NCBI GenBank assembly: GCA_034431435.1
Contig: DAOUDG010000080.1
Location: 1 to 18,190 of the forward strand
Source: JAHCIE01 sp034431435
Lineage (GTDB): Bacteria; Chloroflexota; Anaerolineae; Epilineales; JAHCIE01
Direction: 5' to 3'
DNA: 18,190 nt
A model generated the notes under the pieces. The model had not been told where the DNA came from. It was given only the letters and a program-made list of their open reading frames with translations, and made no database searches. Shown here one piece after another: positions 1 through 7,022 of the stretch (positions within the stretch are counted from its first letter, which is position 1; every line of letters begins with the position of its first letter). The translations under genes were made by a program, and so were the position numbers.

Positions 1-1
1 C

Positions 2-445
2 GTGCCAACCGCCCCGCCCACCGCCGCCCCAACTCGCGCGCCGACCGCGCCGCCCACCGCCGTCCCAACCGTCACGGCCGGCGCTCCCACCGCGCCGCCG
101 CCGCCAACGACTGCGCCACCCACCGCCGCGCCCGCACCACCAACCGCCCTGCCCCAACCGACGGCCGTGCCGAAGGCGGCTGCCCCCGCCGCGTCCGCCC
201 CAGTCAAGATCGTCGACTACAGCTACGACCCGCAACAGATCACAGTGGCGGCGGGAACGCGGGTCGTGTGGAGCAACCTGGACGGTGACGTGCATACCGT
301 CATGTCCGAGGGCGGCCCGCCGGTCCTCGACTCGGGCGACATAGCGCCGGACGCCTCGTTCGCCTTCACCTTCGACCAGCCGGGCGAGTTCTCCTATTAC
401 TGTGTGCCCCACGACTACATGCGGGGTAAAGTCATCGTCCGCTAA
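2..445 (+). CDS. Cupredoxin (plastocyanin/amicyanin-like) copper protein, 5'-partial
   Basis: The frame is open from the window edge, so the true N-terminus (probably a signal peptide or lipobox) lies upstream. Residues 1-66 of the visible part are almost entirely Pro/Ala/Thr, a low-complexity spacer typical of exported bacterial proteins. Residues 67-147 form a type-1 copper domain: His98 in a DGDVHTV context, then Cys134, His137 and Met140 in the C-terminal YYCVPHDYM loop, the C-x2-H-x2-M ligand spacing of amicyanin/pseudoazurin-like proteins. It ends in KVIVR, the last beta-strand. It probably carries electrons outside the membrane, tethered by the spacer. The next gene encodes a dihaem cytochrome c, which supports an extracytoplasmic electron-transfer role. 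The partner is unknown. The domain call is secure; the 5' extent is not. Confidence 0.85.
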   Translation: MPTAPPTAAPTRAPTAPPTAVPTVTAGAPTAPPPPTTAPPTAAPAPPTALPQPTAVPKAAAPAASAPVKIVDYSYDPQQITVAAGTRVVWSNLDGDVHTVMSEGGPPVLDSGDIAPDASFAFTFDQPGEFSYYCVPHDYMRGKVIVR

Positions 446-458
446 CGACAGCTTTTCA

Positions 459-487
459 CCGCCCAGGTTCGCAGCTGGCCTGGGCGG
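459..487 (+). terminator. Hairpin after the cupredoxin gene
   Basis: A 9-bp perfect inverted repeat, CCGCCCAGG (459-467) and CCTGGGCGG (479-487), with an 11-nt loop, starts 13 nt after the cupredoxin stop codon. No T-run follows, so it may be a weak or factor-assisted terminator, or a processing/stability hairpin between two co-transcribed genes. No clear promoter is seen between it and the cytochrome gene. Confidence 0.4.
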
Positions 488-534
488 CAGAGCAGGTTAC
501 CCGCGTCGAACCAACCCACATAAGGAGGACACGG

Positions 535-1275
535 ATGCGAAAAGTGCAATGGTACGCCTTACCCGCGGCCGCCCTGCTGCTGCTGCTGCTGGCGATGTTC
601 CCGCTGGTCGCCGGGGCGGAGCCGCCGCAGGACGCCGCCAACGGGCAAAAGGTCTGGGACGCCAAGCTATGCAAGAACTGTCATGGCCCGCAGGGTGAAG
701 GCAAGTACGGCCTACCGCTGGCAGGCACGCAGAAGACCGCCGCAGACTTCATCACCCAGGTGCGCACGCCACGCCAGAACATGCCCGCCTTCGACGCCAG
801 CCGGATTTCCGACCAGGAGATCACCGACATCCACGACTATATGGCGACCCTGACGGCTCCAGCGTCGTTCACGCCTGTGCGCTATACCCCGGCCGCGGAA
901 GACCCGCCGGGCAAGGTACTCTTCAATCAGAAGCGTTGCGTCGCCTGCCACGGCGATTTCAGTCAGACGGCGGCGGGCATCGTCAAGTCAGGGCGCACGA
1001 CCCTGACCCAGGCGGACGTGGAGAAGCAGCTCCGCACTCCCCGCCAGCTCATGCCGCGTTTCAGTGACACGCAGGTCACGACCGCCGACGCAGCGGCCAT
1101 CACCGCCTACCTGGCCCCTATCGTGGCGCAGGCAGCCGGCGCGCCCGCGCAGCCCGCCCCCGCCGCGCTCCCGACGACCGGCGGCGTTCTGCCCGCCCTG
1201 ATCATGTCCCTCGCCGCCCTGGTGGGCTTCGTGTCCGTCGCGGCCGGCCTGCTCCTGCGCCGCATGCGACGCTAG
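535..1275 (+). CDS. Dihaem c-type cytochrome with LPXTG-like C-terminal anchor
   Basis: A 246-aa exported protein with a signal peptide at about residues 1-28 (KVQW then a Leu-rich core, VAGA cleavage region). Two haem-binding CxxCH motifs lie at 46-50 (CKNCH) and 135-139 (CVACH). Each is followed about 30 residues later by a near-identical segment, RTPRQNMPAF and RTPRQLMPRF, whose Met83 and Met173 are the likely axial ligands. The protein is therefore an internal tandem duplication of a class-I cytochrome c domain. A Pro/Ala linker leads to LPTTG at 212-216, a hydrophobic segment at about 218-241, and a basic RRMRR tail, the layout of a sortase sorting signal; a plain membrane anchor is the alternative. 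The start is fixed by AAGGAGG at 522-528. It lies just downstream of the cupredoxin gene. It probably transfers electrons at the cell surface, substrate unknown. Confidence 0.88.
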   Translation: MRKVQWYALPAAALLLLLLAMFPLVAGAEPPQDAANGQKVWDAKLCKNCHGPQGEGKYGLPLAGTQKTAADFITQVRTPRQNMPAFDASRISDQEITDIHDYMATLTAPASFTPVRYTPAAEDPPGKVLFNQKRCVACHGDFSQTAAGIVKSGRTTLTQADVEKQLRTPRQLMPRFSDTQVTTADAAAITAYLAPIVAQAAGAPAQPAPAALPTTGGVLPALIMSLAALVGFVSVAAGLLLRRMRR

Positions 1276-1319
1276 GCCGTCGCCCTGGCAAGCCAGCCGC
1301 CTGGCCACCGATCGACGCG

Positions 1320-1350
1320 CCAGGCCCTCGCTGCGATAGCGAGGGCCTGG
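1320..1350. terminator. Bidirectional hairpin between convergent cytochrome c and lysA genes
   Basis: A 13-bp perfect inverted repeat: CCAGGCCCTCGCT at 1320-1332 and AGCGAGGGCCTGG at 1338-1350, with a 5-nt loop. It lies between the plus-strand cytochrome gene (stop 1275) and the 3' end of the minus-strand operon (1376). There is no T-run on either side. The position and symmetry suggest it serves both transcripts. Confidence 0.65.
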
Positions 1351-1375
1351 CCGTTCTCACCTTGACTCTGGGCTT

Positions 1376-2650
1376 TCAACCTGCAACGGACGGAATCCGT
1401 TGCCCCTGCAACAGCCCATCCCATGTCTCCGCCTCGCGGGCGACCCACCACTGCTCGCCGCGCACGACAACCTCGGCCGGGCGTGGGCGGCTATTATAGT
1501 TGGACGCCAGGGCGTAGCCATACGCCCCACTGTCCATGACGGCCACCAGATCACCGCTCGCCAGCGCGGGCAAGGCGCGCTCCCGCCCCACCACGTCCGA
1601 CGACTCGCAGTTGGGGCCGACGACATCGACCGTCATAGCGGTTGGGGCCGCGCGCACGGGCAGAATGGCGTGATAGGCCTCATAGAGGGACGGGCGTATC
1701 AGGGCGTTCATGCCCGTGTCCAGCACGACGCGCGTCGTGTCCGCGCCGCGTTTGAGATGCAGCACCTGACCCAGCAGCACGCCGGCCGGCGCGACGAGCG
1801 ACCGCCCTGGCTCCAGAATCAGCCGCAGGCCCAGGTCACGGACGCGGGGCAACAGCGCATCGGCCAGGGCGGTCGGCGTCACAGGGCTACGCGAGGCGTC
1901 GGGGTCGGCTCCCTGCCAGCGCTGGTAGTCGATACCCAGGCCGCCCCCTACGTCGAGCAGGCGCAGCGGGTAGCCCTGGCGGAGCAGCCGCCGCGCCAGG
2001 TCAGCCAGCAGATCGACCGTCTCCACGAACGGGCCAAGTTGGGTAATCTGGGAGCCGATATGACAGTGGATGCCCACGGCCATCAGGGACGGGAAGCTCG
2101 CGAGACGGGCATAGGCGTCCTCCGCCTCGCCGATGGCGACGCCAAACTGGCTCGAGGTGACACCCGTAGCGATGTGGCGGTGGGTATGCGGGTCTACGCC
2201 GGGGTTGACGCGGATGGATACGGGGGCGCGCCGTCCCAGGCGCTCGGTGATGGCGGCAATACGCTCCAGCTCCTCGACCGCGTCGGCATTGATGGACAGA
2301 ACGTCACCGTCGAGGGCCAGGGCAATCTCGGCGTCCGACTTGCCGTTCCCATTGAAGACGGTCCGATGGCCCGGCACGCCCGCCGCCTGCGCGACGCGCA
2401 GTTCCCCACCCGACACCACATCCGCCCCCGCCCCCAGCTGATATAGCCAGGCGCACAGGGCCAGGCTGCTGTTGGCCTTGTAGGCGTAGCACACCAGCGC
2501 GTCGGGGAAGGCGTCGGCGTAGGGCCGGTAGCGGCGCGCGACCTCGTCGAGGCTGTAAACATAGAGCGGCTCGCCAACCTCCGCCGCCAGGCGGGCCAGC
2601 GGCACGCCTTCGCAATACAGGTCCCCATCGCGATAGGCGAACGCACTCAC
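1376..2650 (-). CDS. lysA: Diaminopimelate decarboxylase
   Basis: Catalyses PLP-dependent decarboxylation of meso-diaminopimelate to L-lysine, the last step of the DAP pathway, in the cytoplasm. At 424 aa it is full family length. The PLP Schiff-base lysine is Lys58 in YAYKAN; HCHIGSQ at 195-201, GGGLGID at about 235-241 and EPGRS at 280-284 are the fold-III barrel PLP-phosphate motifs. CESSD at 348-352 supplies the active-site Cys from the C-terminal beta-domain, and GAYGYALASNYN (from about 376) carries the conserved Tyr. The start is GTG, overlapping the TGA of the upstream phosphatase gene in a 4-base GTGA, so translational coupling is likely. It is the last gene of the minus-strand operon that begins at 5705. 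Confidence 0.96.
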   Translation of the reverse strand: MSAFAYRDGDLYCEGVPLARLAAEVGEPLYVYSLDEVARRYRPYADAFPDALVCYAYKANSSLALCAWLYQLGAGADVVSGGELRVAQAAGVPGHRTVFNGNGKSDAEIALALDGDVLSINADAVEELERIAAITERLGRRAPVSIRVNPGVDPHTHRHIATGVTSSQFGVAIGEAEDAYARLASFPSLMAVGIHCHIGSQITQLGPFVETVDLLADLARRLLRQGYPLRLLDVGGGLGIDYQRWQGADPDASRSPVTPTALADALLPRVRDLGLRLILEPGRSLVAPAGVLLGQVLHLKRGADTTRVVLDTGMNALIRPSLYEAYHAILPVRAAPTAMTVDVVGPNCESSDVVGRERALPALASGDLVAVMDSGAYGYALASNYNSRPRPAEVVVRGEQWWVAREAETWDGLLQGQRIPSVAG

Positions 2651-3312
2651 GAACGCTCCCCCGCCGGCCGCGACGACTCCCAGCGCACGTTGGCGACAGG
2701 CACGTTGCCCACGACATGTTCATTCATGCGCACCAGGCGCGGCTCTGAACTGAACTCTACCTCAGTCAGCGAGCAGTTGTCCACCAGATAGTCGCGCCAG
2801 CGCGACGGGTCGCCGCTTAGCCAGCGCGCCAGGGCCAGGGCGATGACGCCGCCGTGAGTCACCACCAGGACCCGCTCGTTCTTGCCACTGTCATCGACGA
2901 TGGCGCACAGCTCGCCGAGAACGCGGTCGGCGAACTCGTCGGGCATCTCACCGCCCGGCGGCCCCCAGTCCAGCGCGCCGCGCTCGGCCCAGGCCCGCGC
3001 CATGTCCGGATACTCCTGGGCGATAGTCGCCACCGGCAGGTTCTCGAACATGCCGAAGTTACGCTCGCGCAGAGCCGGACGCTTCGCAACGGGCACACCG
3101 CCCAGGGCGTTGGCGATGGCGTCGGCCGTCCACTGCGCCCGCTGTAAGGGGCTGGTATAGATGCGGTCGATGCCGCCCACTTGGGCCAGGTGTGTGGCGA
3201 CGGCCCGCGCCTGGGCCTCGCCCACCGTATCCAGCGGGCTGTCGGTCCAGCCCGCCAGCCGCATCTCGGTATTGGCCTGAGTCTGGCCGTGTCGAACAAA
3301 GAGCAATCGCAT
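2647..3312 (-). CDS. Histidine phosphatase superfamily protein (phosphoglycerate mutase-like)
   Basis: A 221-aa cytoplasmic protein of the branch-1 histidine phosphatase family. The phospho-accepting His8 is in the RHG motif at 7-9; Arg58 (SPLQRAQ), Glu83 (RERNFG) and His153 (VTHGG) complete the expected catalytic pocket. Members include cofactor-dependent phosphoglycerate mutase, alpha-ribazole phosphatase and general sugar phosphatases. The sequence alone does not separate these. The length, and the short region between the two catalytic halves, favour a phosphatase over a true glycolytic mutase. It starts 11 nt after the PII-like gene and ends in a 4-nt overlap with lysA, so it is co-transcribed with both, although no shared pathway is evident. 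Confidence 0.88.
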   Translation of the reverse strand: MRLLFVRHGQTQANTEMRLAGWTDSPLDTVGEAQARAVATHLAQVGGIDRIYTSPLQRAQWTADAIANALGGVPVAKRPALRERNFGMFENLPVATIAQEYPDMARAWAERGALDWGPPGGEMPDEFADRVLGELCAIVDDSGKNERVLVVTHGGVIALALARWLSGDPSRWRDYLVDNCSLTEVEFSSEPRLVRMNEHVVGNVPVANVRWESSRPAGERS

Positions 3313-3323
3313 GATGTCTTTCT

Positions 3324-3689
3324 CTAGCGCGGTTTCTGCCGCATGCTGGCCATGCGCCCCAGGCCGCGCACATGGGTAACGGGTGAGGCGAAAATGATGC
3401 CCGAGTCGGGGTTGTCCAGTGAGCCGGTCACCGCCTCCGTGGCGTCGAACAGGCCCTCGATGTCGAAGTCCTCAGGAACCACCGCGAAGATCGTGCTGTG
3501 CGTCTCCAGCGAACTGTCAAACAGATTGCGCAGGCTCGGCATGAGCGGCAGTTCGGCGTCCCGCAGGACGCGACCCAGGCCGGATGAGGCCAGGATAGTC
3601 ATGCTGGTGATACCGCAGCGCTGCCACGCATCGATTACGTCGGCGACGGCGTCTTTCTGGTCAACGACCATCACGATGAGATGAGGCAT
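3324..3689 (-). CDS. PII-like signalling protein next to a cation antiporter
   Basis: A 121-aa protein. A longer frame exists up to 3776, but it would overlap the antiporter gene. The ATG at 3689 has an AGGAAGG SD (3700-3706) and leaves a 40-nt gap, so I chose it. The predicted layout is the PII ferredoxin-like fold: strand 3-9 (HLIVMVV), helix 12-25, strand 29-34 (SMTILAS), a long T-loop-like segment 35-62, strand 66-71 (TIFAVV), helix 73-88, and a C-terminal IIFASPVTHVRGL (98-110) resembling the IF-x2-PV-x2-V-x-I/L signature of GlnB proteins. The usual uridylylated T-loop Tyr is not obvious. It sits directly downstream of the antiporter gene, so it may bind a nucleotide or other small ligand and gate the antiporter, as PII-like SbtB does for its transporter. 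The fold call is fairly good; the function is inference. Confidence 0.62.
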   Translation of the reverse strand: MPHLIVMVVDQKDAVADVIDAWQRCGITSMTILASSGLGRVLRDAELPLMPSLRNLFDSSLETHSTIFAVVPEDFDIEGLFDATEAVTGSLDNPDSGIIFASPVTHVRGLGRMASMRQKPR

Positions 3690-3729
3690 AGGGTAGGCGC
3701 CTTCCTGAATCTTCCATCCTTGTCGCGGC

Positions 3730-4950
3730 CTAGTCGCCGCCGACCGGGCGGCCTGAGCCAGGCGCGGGCTGCCCACGGCTCAAGGCCCAGCGCAGGGCCG
3801 GCGGTGTGACAAGGGTCGTGACAAGCACCATGACAACCGTGACGGTGAATAGCTCCTCGCTGATAGCCCCGGCCGCGATACCAATGCTCGCTACGATCAG
3901 TCCTACCTCGCCCCGCGACACCATGCCGACGCCTACCTGGAAGGCCTCGACGTTGGAGAAGCCGACCAGCTTCACCCCCAGGCCGCAGCCGAGCAGCTTG
4001 GAGACGATGGCCACCAGCACGATTACCGTGGTGAACCACAACAGGCTGGCCGTCAGCAGGCGCAGGTTGGCCTCGAGACCGATACTGACGAAGAAGATGG
4101 GCACCAGAAAAGCGTAGGCCAGGGCGTGCATGCCGCGCTCGAGGCCATGCCGCAAATTGGTGCGGCCAAACAGCACCCCGGCGATGAACGCGCCCGTGAT
4201 CATGGCGACGCCGCCGATGGCCTCGGCCGCCCAGGCATAGAACAGCATGACGATAAGGGCGCTGCTGACGACTGGCTCGCTGATGGGCAGACGCGCGATG
4301 AGTCGTTCCAGGCGCGGCAACGCCCAGATGCCCAACACAATTGCGCCCGTCAAGTAGAGGGCCATCTTGATGACGACCAGCGCCACGTCCATCGGGCCGC
4401 CGCCCCCTGCCCCGACGGCCAGCACGATGGACAGCAAGAGAATCACCAGCACGTCGTCGACGACAGCCGCGCCGAGGAGAGTCAGGCCGACGCGGGTGCG
4501 CAGCGCGTTCAGTTCCATCAACGTCTGGGCCGAGATACTGACCGAGGTCGCCGTCAGAATCAGGCCCACAAAGACGGCCGTGGACCACTCGTAGCCGAAC
4601 CAGCGCGCCGCAAGCAGGCCGAGGGCAAAGGGAACCACCACGCCCAGCACGCCGCCCAACGTCGATGCGCGCCCTGACTTGCGCATCTCAGCCACGTCCA
4701 CTTCGAGGCCGGCAATGAACATCAGGACGATGACGCCCAACTCGGCCAGGTGGGCAATATTATCCTCTAGCGCCGGGTCGGTGAACATCGGCCAGTGCAG
4801 GAAGTTGAGCACCGACGGCCCCAGGACAACGCCCGCCAGCAACTTCCCCAGCACTGACGGCTGGCCCAGGCGCACGCTGATATAGCCGCCAAGCTTCGCC
4901 GCCAGCAGAATGACAGCCAGGGCCAGGATGAACTGCACGATGGGCGTCAT
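3730..4950 (-). CDS. CPA2-family cation/proton antiporter
   Basis: A 406-aa integral membrane protein with about 12-13 hydrophobic segments. The N-terminal GQPSVLGKLLAGVVLGPSVL (29-48) is the CPA2 signature. TATSVSIS (133-140) and the double aspartate Asp165-Asp166 in AAVVDDVLVI match the ion-binding crossover of electrogenic NapA-like exchangers, rather than the Gln-Asp of KefB/KefC. Lys318 and VSRGEVGLI (344-352) are also typical. It lacks the C-terminal RCK/TrkA-N domain of Kef systems, so regulation must come from elsewhere; the adjacent PII-like gene is the obvious candidate. It exchanges Na+ (or K+) for H+ across the cytoplasmic membrane. It begins 8 nt after the methyltransferase gene. 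Confidence 0.9.
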   Translation of the reverse strand: MTPIVQFILALAVILLAAKLGGYISVRLGQPSVLGKLLAGVVLGPSVLNFLHWPMFTDPALEDNIAHLAELGVIVLMFIAGLEVDVAEMRKSGRASTLGGVLGVVVPFALGLLAARWFGYEWSTAVFVGLILTATSVSISAQTLMELNALRTRVGLTLLGAAVVDDVLVILLLSIVLAVGAGGGGPMDVALVVIKMALYLTGAIVLGIWALPRLERLIARLPISEPVVSSALIVMLFYAWAAEAIGGVAMITGAFIAGVLFGRTNLRHGLERGMHALAYAFLVPIFFVSIGLEANLRLLTASLLWFTTVIVLVAIVSKLLGCGLGVKLVGFSNVEAFQVGVGMVSRGEVGLIVASIGIAAGAISEELFTVTVVMVLVTTLVTPPALRWALSRGQPAPGSGRPVGGD

Positions 4951-4958
4951 GATGCGGC

Positions 4959-5705
4959 TCAGGCCTCGGGCGGGGCGTCGGTCTTCTCGATGACCGCAAA
5001 GTGGGATAGTCCGAAGACGGCCAGGGGAGTCCGCTCGAGGGAGTAGGTCAGGCTGCGTATCGCTCGCCCCACCTGTGGGGAGCGGGCGACGATGTTGTCG
5101 TAGCCAGGGTAAATCTGGGTCAGTGTCACGACGCGCGCGGGCAGGCCGTCGAGCAGGTGACGCAGGTCGGCCTCCGTGTAGGCGCGCACGTGGGGGGCGA
5201 GATGGTCGCGGGCAACATCGGGCAGGTAGTTCACCAGCGGGATGTTGCCGAAGTGGTATTGCCCGCGCCAGTAGACGCCGTGGGTCTCGAAGGGAAACAG
5301 GCGATTGGGGACGAACACCACCAGCCGTCCATAGGGTCGCAGGACGCGCAGAATCTCGGCCACGGCCTGACGGTCGTCGGTCACATGCTCCAGCACCTCG
5401 TGGGACAGCACGGTGTCGAAGGTGTTGTCGGGGTAGGGCAGGCCCTCGGCGGCCGCGACAGACAGGCCAGGCAGGGTCGCCGCGCCCTCTGCTACACGTT
5501 CGAACTCGATGTCCATTCCGTAGACGTAGGGCGTGAAGTCGCGCAACTTGCGCACGTACATGCCGAGGCCGCAGCCGTCAACGAGCACGCGCGCCCCGGC
5601 GAGGCTGGCCCACTCAGCAATCATGCCGAGGCGGCGGTCTTGACCGGCGCGCCAGACGAAACTTGGGTTGCCGCGCAGGGCGGACTTATCGGCTATTTCC
5701 AGCAT
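4959..5705 (-). CDS. Class I SAM-dependent methyltransferase
   Basis: A 248-aa soluble protein with a Rossmann-like SAM fold. Motif I is VLVDGCGLG (40-48); Asp65 in GMDIEFERV binds the SAM ribose; FDTVLSHEVLEHV (96-108) and EILRVLRPYGRLVVFVPN (117-134) are the post-motifs of the UbiE/Methyltransf_11 group. The C-terminal half has several aromatic residues (YWRGQYHFGN), as in lipid, quinone or sugar methyltransferases. The substrate is not deducible. It is the first gene of the minus-strand operon, and its ATG lies 6 nt downstream of a TATAAC box, implying a leaderless message. Confidence 0.87.
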   Translation of the reverse strand: MLEIADKSALRGNPSFVWRAGQDRRLGMIAEWASLAGARVLVDGCGLGMYVRKLRDFTPYVYGMDIEFERVAEGAATLPGLSVAAAEGLPYPDNTFDTVLSHEVLEHVTDDRQAVAEILRVLRPYGRLVVFVPNRLFPFETHGVYWRGQYHFGNIPLVNYLPDVARDHLAPHVRAYTEADLRHLLDGLPARVVTLTQIYPGYDNIVARSPQVGRAIRSLTYSLERTPLAVFGLSHFAVIEKTDAPPEA

Positions 5706-5711
5706 GCTCTT

Positions 5712-5740
5712 GTTATACCCGTTACCTGGCGACGGCGCAA
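5712..5740 (-). promoter_or_regulatory. Leaderless-type promoter of the methyltransferase-antiporter-PII-phosphatase-lysA operon
   Basis: On the minus strand, TTGCGC (5735-5740) and TATAAC (5712-5717) are separated by exactly 17 bp. The -10 box ends 6 nt before the ATG at 5705, so initiation at the usual distance would fall on the A of the start codon. No SD of any strength precedes this ATG, which is consistent. Confidence 0.5.
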
Positions 5741-5752
5741 GTACAGAGGTAA
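5722..5752. promoter_or_regulatory. Possible operator: inverted repeat over the -35 of the divergent region
   Basis: TTACCT (5722-5727) and AGGTAA (5747-5752) form a 6-bp perfect inverted repeat with a 19-bp spacer that includes the -35 box at 5735-5740. The plus-strand trxB promoter is not clear here; the best pair, TGTAAC (5753-5758) and TATCTA (5776-5781), is weak. Six-base arms can arise by chance, so this is only a candidate. Confidence 0.25.
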
Positions 5753-5824
5753 TGTAACCCCTGGGCGCGGCATCATATCTAAGACTGTGAGCATAAGCAG
5801 GTCATTGGTCAGGGAGAGTATCGC

Positions 5825-6766
5825 ATGGAAAACACCATCATCATCGGCTCGGGTATGGCAGGGCTGACGGCGGGCATCTATGCCGGGCGCGCAAGCCTGG
5901 CGCCGCTCCTGCTCACAGGCAACGAGTTGGGTGGGCAAATCGCCACCACGACCGAGGTAGAGAACTATCCTGGCTTCCCCGACGGAACCACAGGCCCTGA
6001 GCTATACGAGACGCTGCAACGGCAGGCCGAGAAGTTCGGCACGCGCGTCCAGCTCGACGAGGTTATCGAGGTCGAGTTTGGCAGCCCAATTCACCGCGTC
6101 AAGACCCACGGCGGCGAGTACGAGACTAAGTCGCTCATCATCGCCACCGGCGCGTCGCCCAAAAAGCTGGGCGTGCCAGGCGAGCAGCACTACATCGGCC
6201 GCGGCGTGTCCTACTGCGCTACCTGCGACGGCTTCTTCTTCCGCAACAAGAACGTCATGGTGGTGGGCGGCGGCGACAGTGCGATTCAGGAGGGCCTGTT
6301 CCTGACCAAGTTCGCCAACAAGGTCGACATCGTTCATCGTCGCGACAGGCTGCGGGCAGGGCCGGCCTTGCAGGAACGCGCCAGCCAAAACGAAAAGATG
6401 GGCTACGTTTGGGATAGCGTCGTCAAGAGTATCGAGGGCGGCGCAGCCGTCGACCACGTGGTCCTGGAGAATGTCAAGACCGGCGAGACCGTCGAGCGAC
6501 CGGTGGATGGCATCTTCGTCTACGTCGGCCACTACCCGAATACCTGGCTGTTCAAGGACAAACTGGACATGGACGACCAGGGCTACCTGCGCATCGACGC
6601 CGAGATGATGACGAGCATCCCCGGCGTCTTCGCCGCCGGTGAGGTCCACGACCACATCTTCCGCCAGGCCATCACCTCGGCGGGCTACGGCGCGGCGGCG
6701 GCCATCGCCACCGAGCGTTACCTGGCGAACCTGGAACATCGCATGGCCCGCGTCGAGCAGTGGTAG
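5825..6766 (+). CDS. trxB: Thioredoxin-disulfide reductase-type flavoprotein
   Basis: A 313-aa FAD/NADPH enzyme that reduces thioredoxin or a similar dithiol protein in the cytoplasm. The FAD dinucleotide motif is GSGMAGLTAG at 8-17; the redox-active disulfide is C131-A-T-C134 followed by Asp135; the NADPH motif is GGGDSAIQEG (148-157); HRRDRLRA (171-178) contacts the NADPH 2'-phosphate. The C-terminal FAD motif reads FAAGEVHD (269-276), with Glu where most TrxB have Asp. Length and domain order are normal. The SD is AGGGAG at 5811-5816, 8 nt before the ATG. The next gene is glutaredoxin-like but has its own promoter. The true partner (thioredoxin, or a glutaredoxin-like protein as in some anaerobes) cannot be told from the sequence. 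Confidence 0.94.
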   Translation: MENTIIIGSGMAGLTAGIYAGRASLAPLLLTGNELGGQIATTTEVENYPGFPDGTTGPELYETLQRQAEKFGTRVQLDEVIEVEFGSPIHRVKTHGGEYETKSLIIATGASPKKLGVPGEQHYIGRGVSYCATCDGFFFRNKNVMVVGGGDSAIQEGLFLTKFANKVDIVHRRDRLRAGPALQERASQNEKMGYVWDSVVKSIEGGAAVDHVVLENVKTGETVERPVDGIFVYVGHYPNTWLFKDKLDMDDQGYLRIDAEMMTSIPGVFAAGEVHDHIFRQAITSAGYGAAAAIATERYLANLEHRMARVEQW

Positions 6767-6844
6767 GCGTGGCTGCCCCGTACCTGTCGCCTTGAACGGC
6801 TGTCAACGGGCGGGCCTCAGGCCACCACGAGCAAAACGACGCTT

Positions 6845-6901
6845 CCCGCGCTCGATGCGCCAGGCTAAACCTCGGCGCGTCGAGCGCGGGCGGCTTTAGC
6901 C
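6845..6901. repeat. REP-like palindromic element with an alternative pairing
   Basis: Arms at 6845-6860 and 6875-6890 match at 15 of 16 positions (one G-T pair) with a 14-nt loop. The loop holds GGCTAAA (6863-6869), complementary to TTTAGCC just after the stem (6895-6901), so two competing folds are possible. It begins 79 nt after the trxB stop and could terminate that transcript, though there is no T-run. The GC-rich palindrome with a CTAAA/TTTAG core looks like a dispersed REP-type element, but only one copy is in this window. Confidence 0.5.
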
Positions 6902-6938
6902 CCGCGCGCCGCCGAAGGTTATCGCCGCCTCGTGGCCG

Positions 6939-6967
6939 TTTACAATTCGGCGCGACGGGGGTATACT
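6939..6967 (+). promoter_or_regulatory. Sigma70-type promoter of the glutaredoxin-like gene
   Basis: TTTACA (6939-6944), a 17-bp spacer, and TATACT (6962-6967): five of six matches to each consensus box. The predicted start is near 6974, giving a leader of about 49 nt with an AGGAG SD at 7013-7017, 5 nt before the ATG at 7023. Confidence 0.7.
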
Positions 6968-7022
6968 GAGGGCGCACCCACGACCCTGGCGGCCTGGCCG
7001 CCCGTCACCCGCAGGAGACTGT

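Noticed and set aside
1..180. Pro/Thr-rich repeats at the left edge as a possible tandem-repeat array
   Set aside because: The triplets are irregular coding for a low-complexity linker of the cupredoxin, not a DNA repeat with a fixed period.
1400..2446. A 348-codon plus-strand frame opposite lysA
   Set aside because: It is a shadow of lysA: no recognisable domain, composition biased by the opposite strand.
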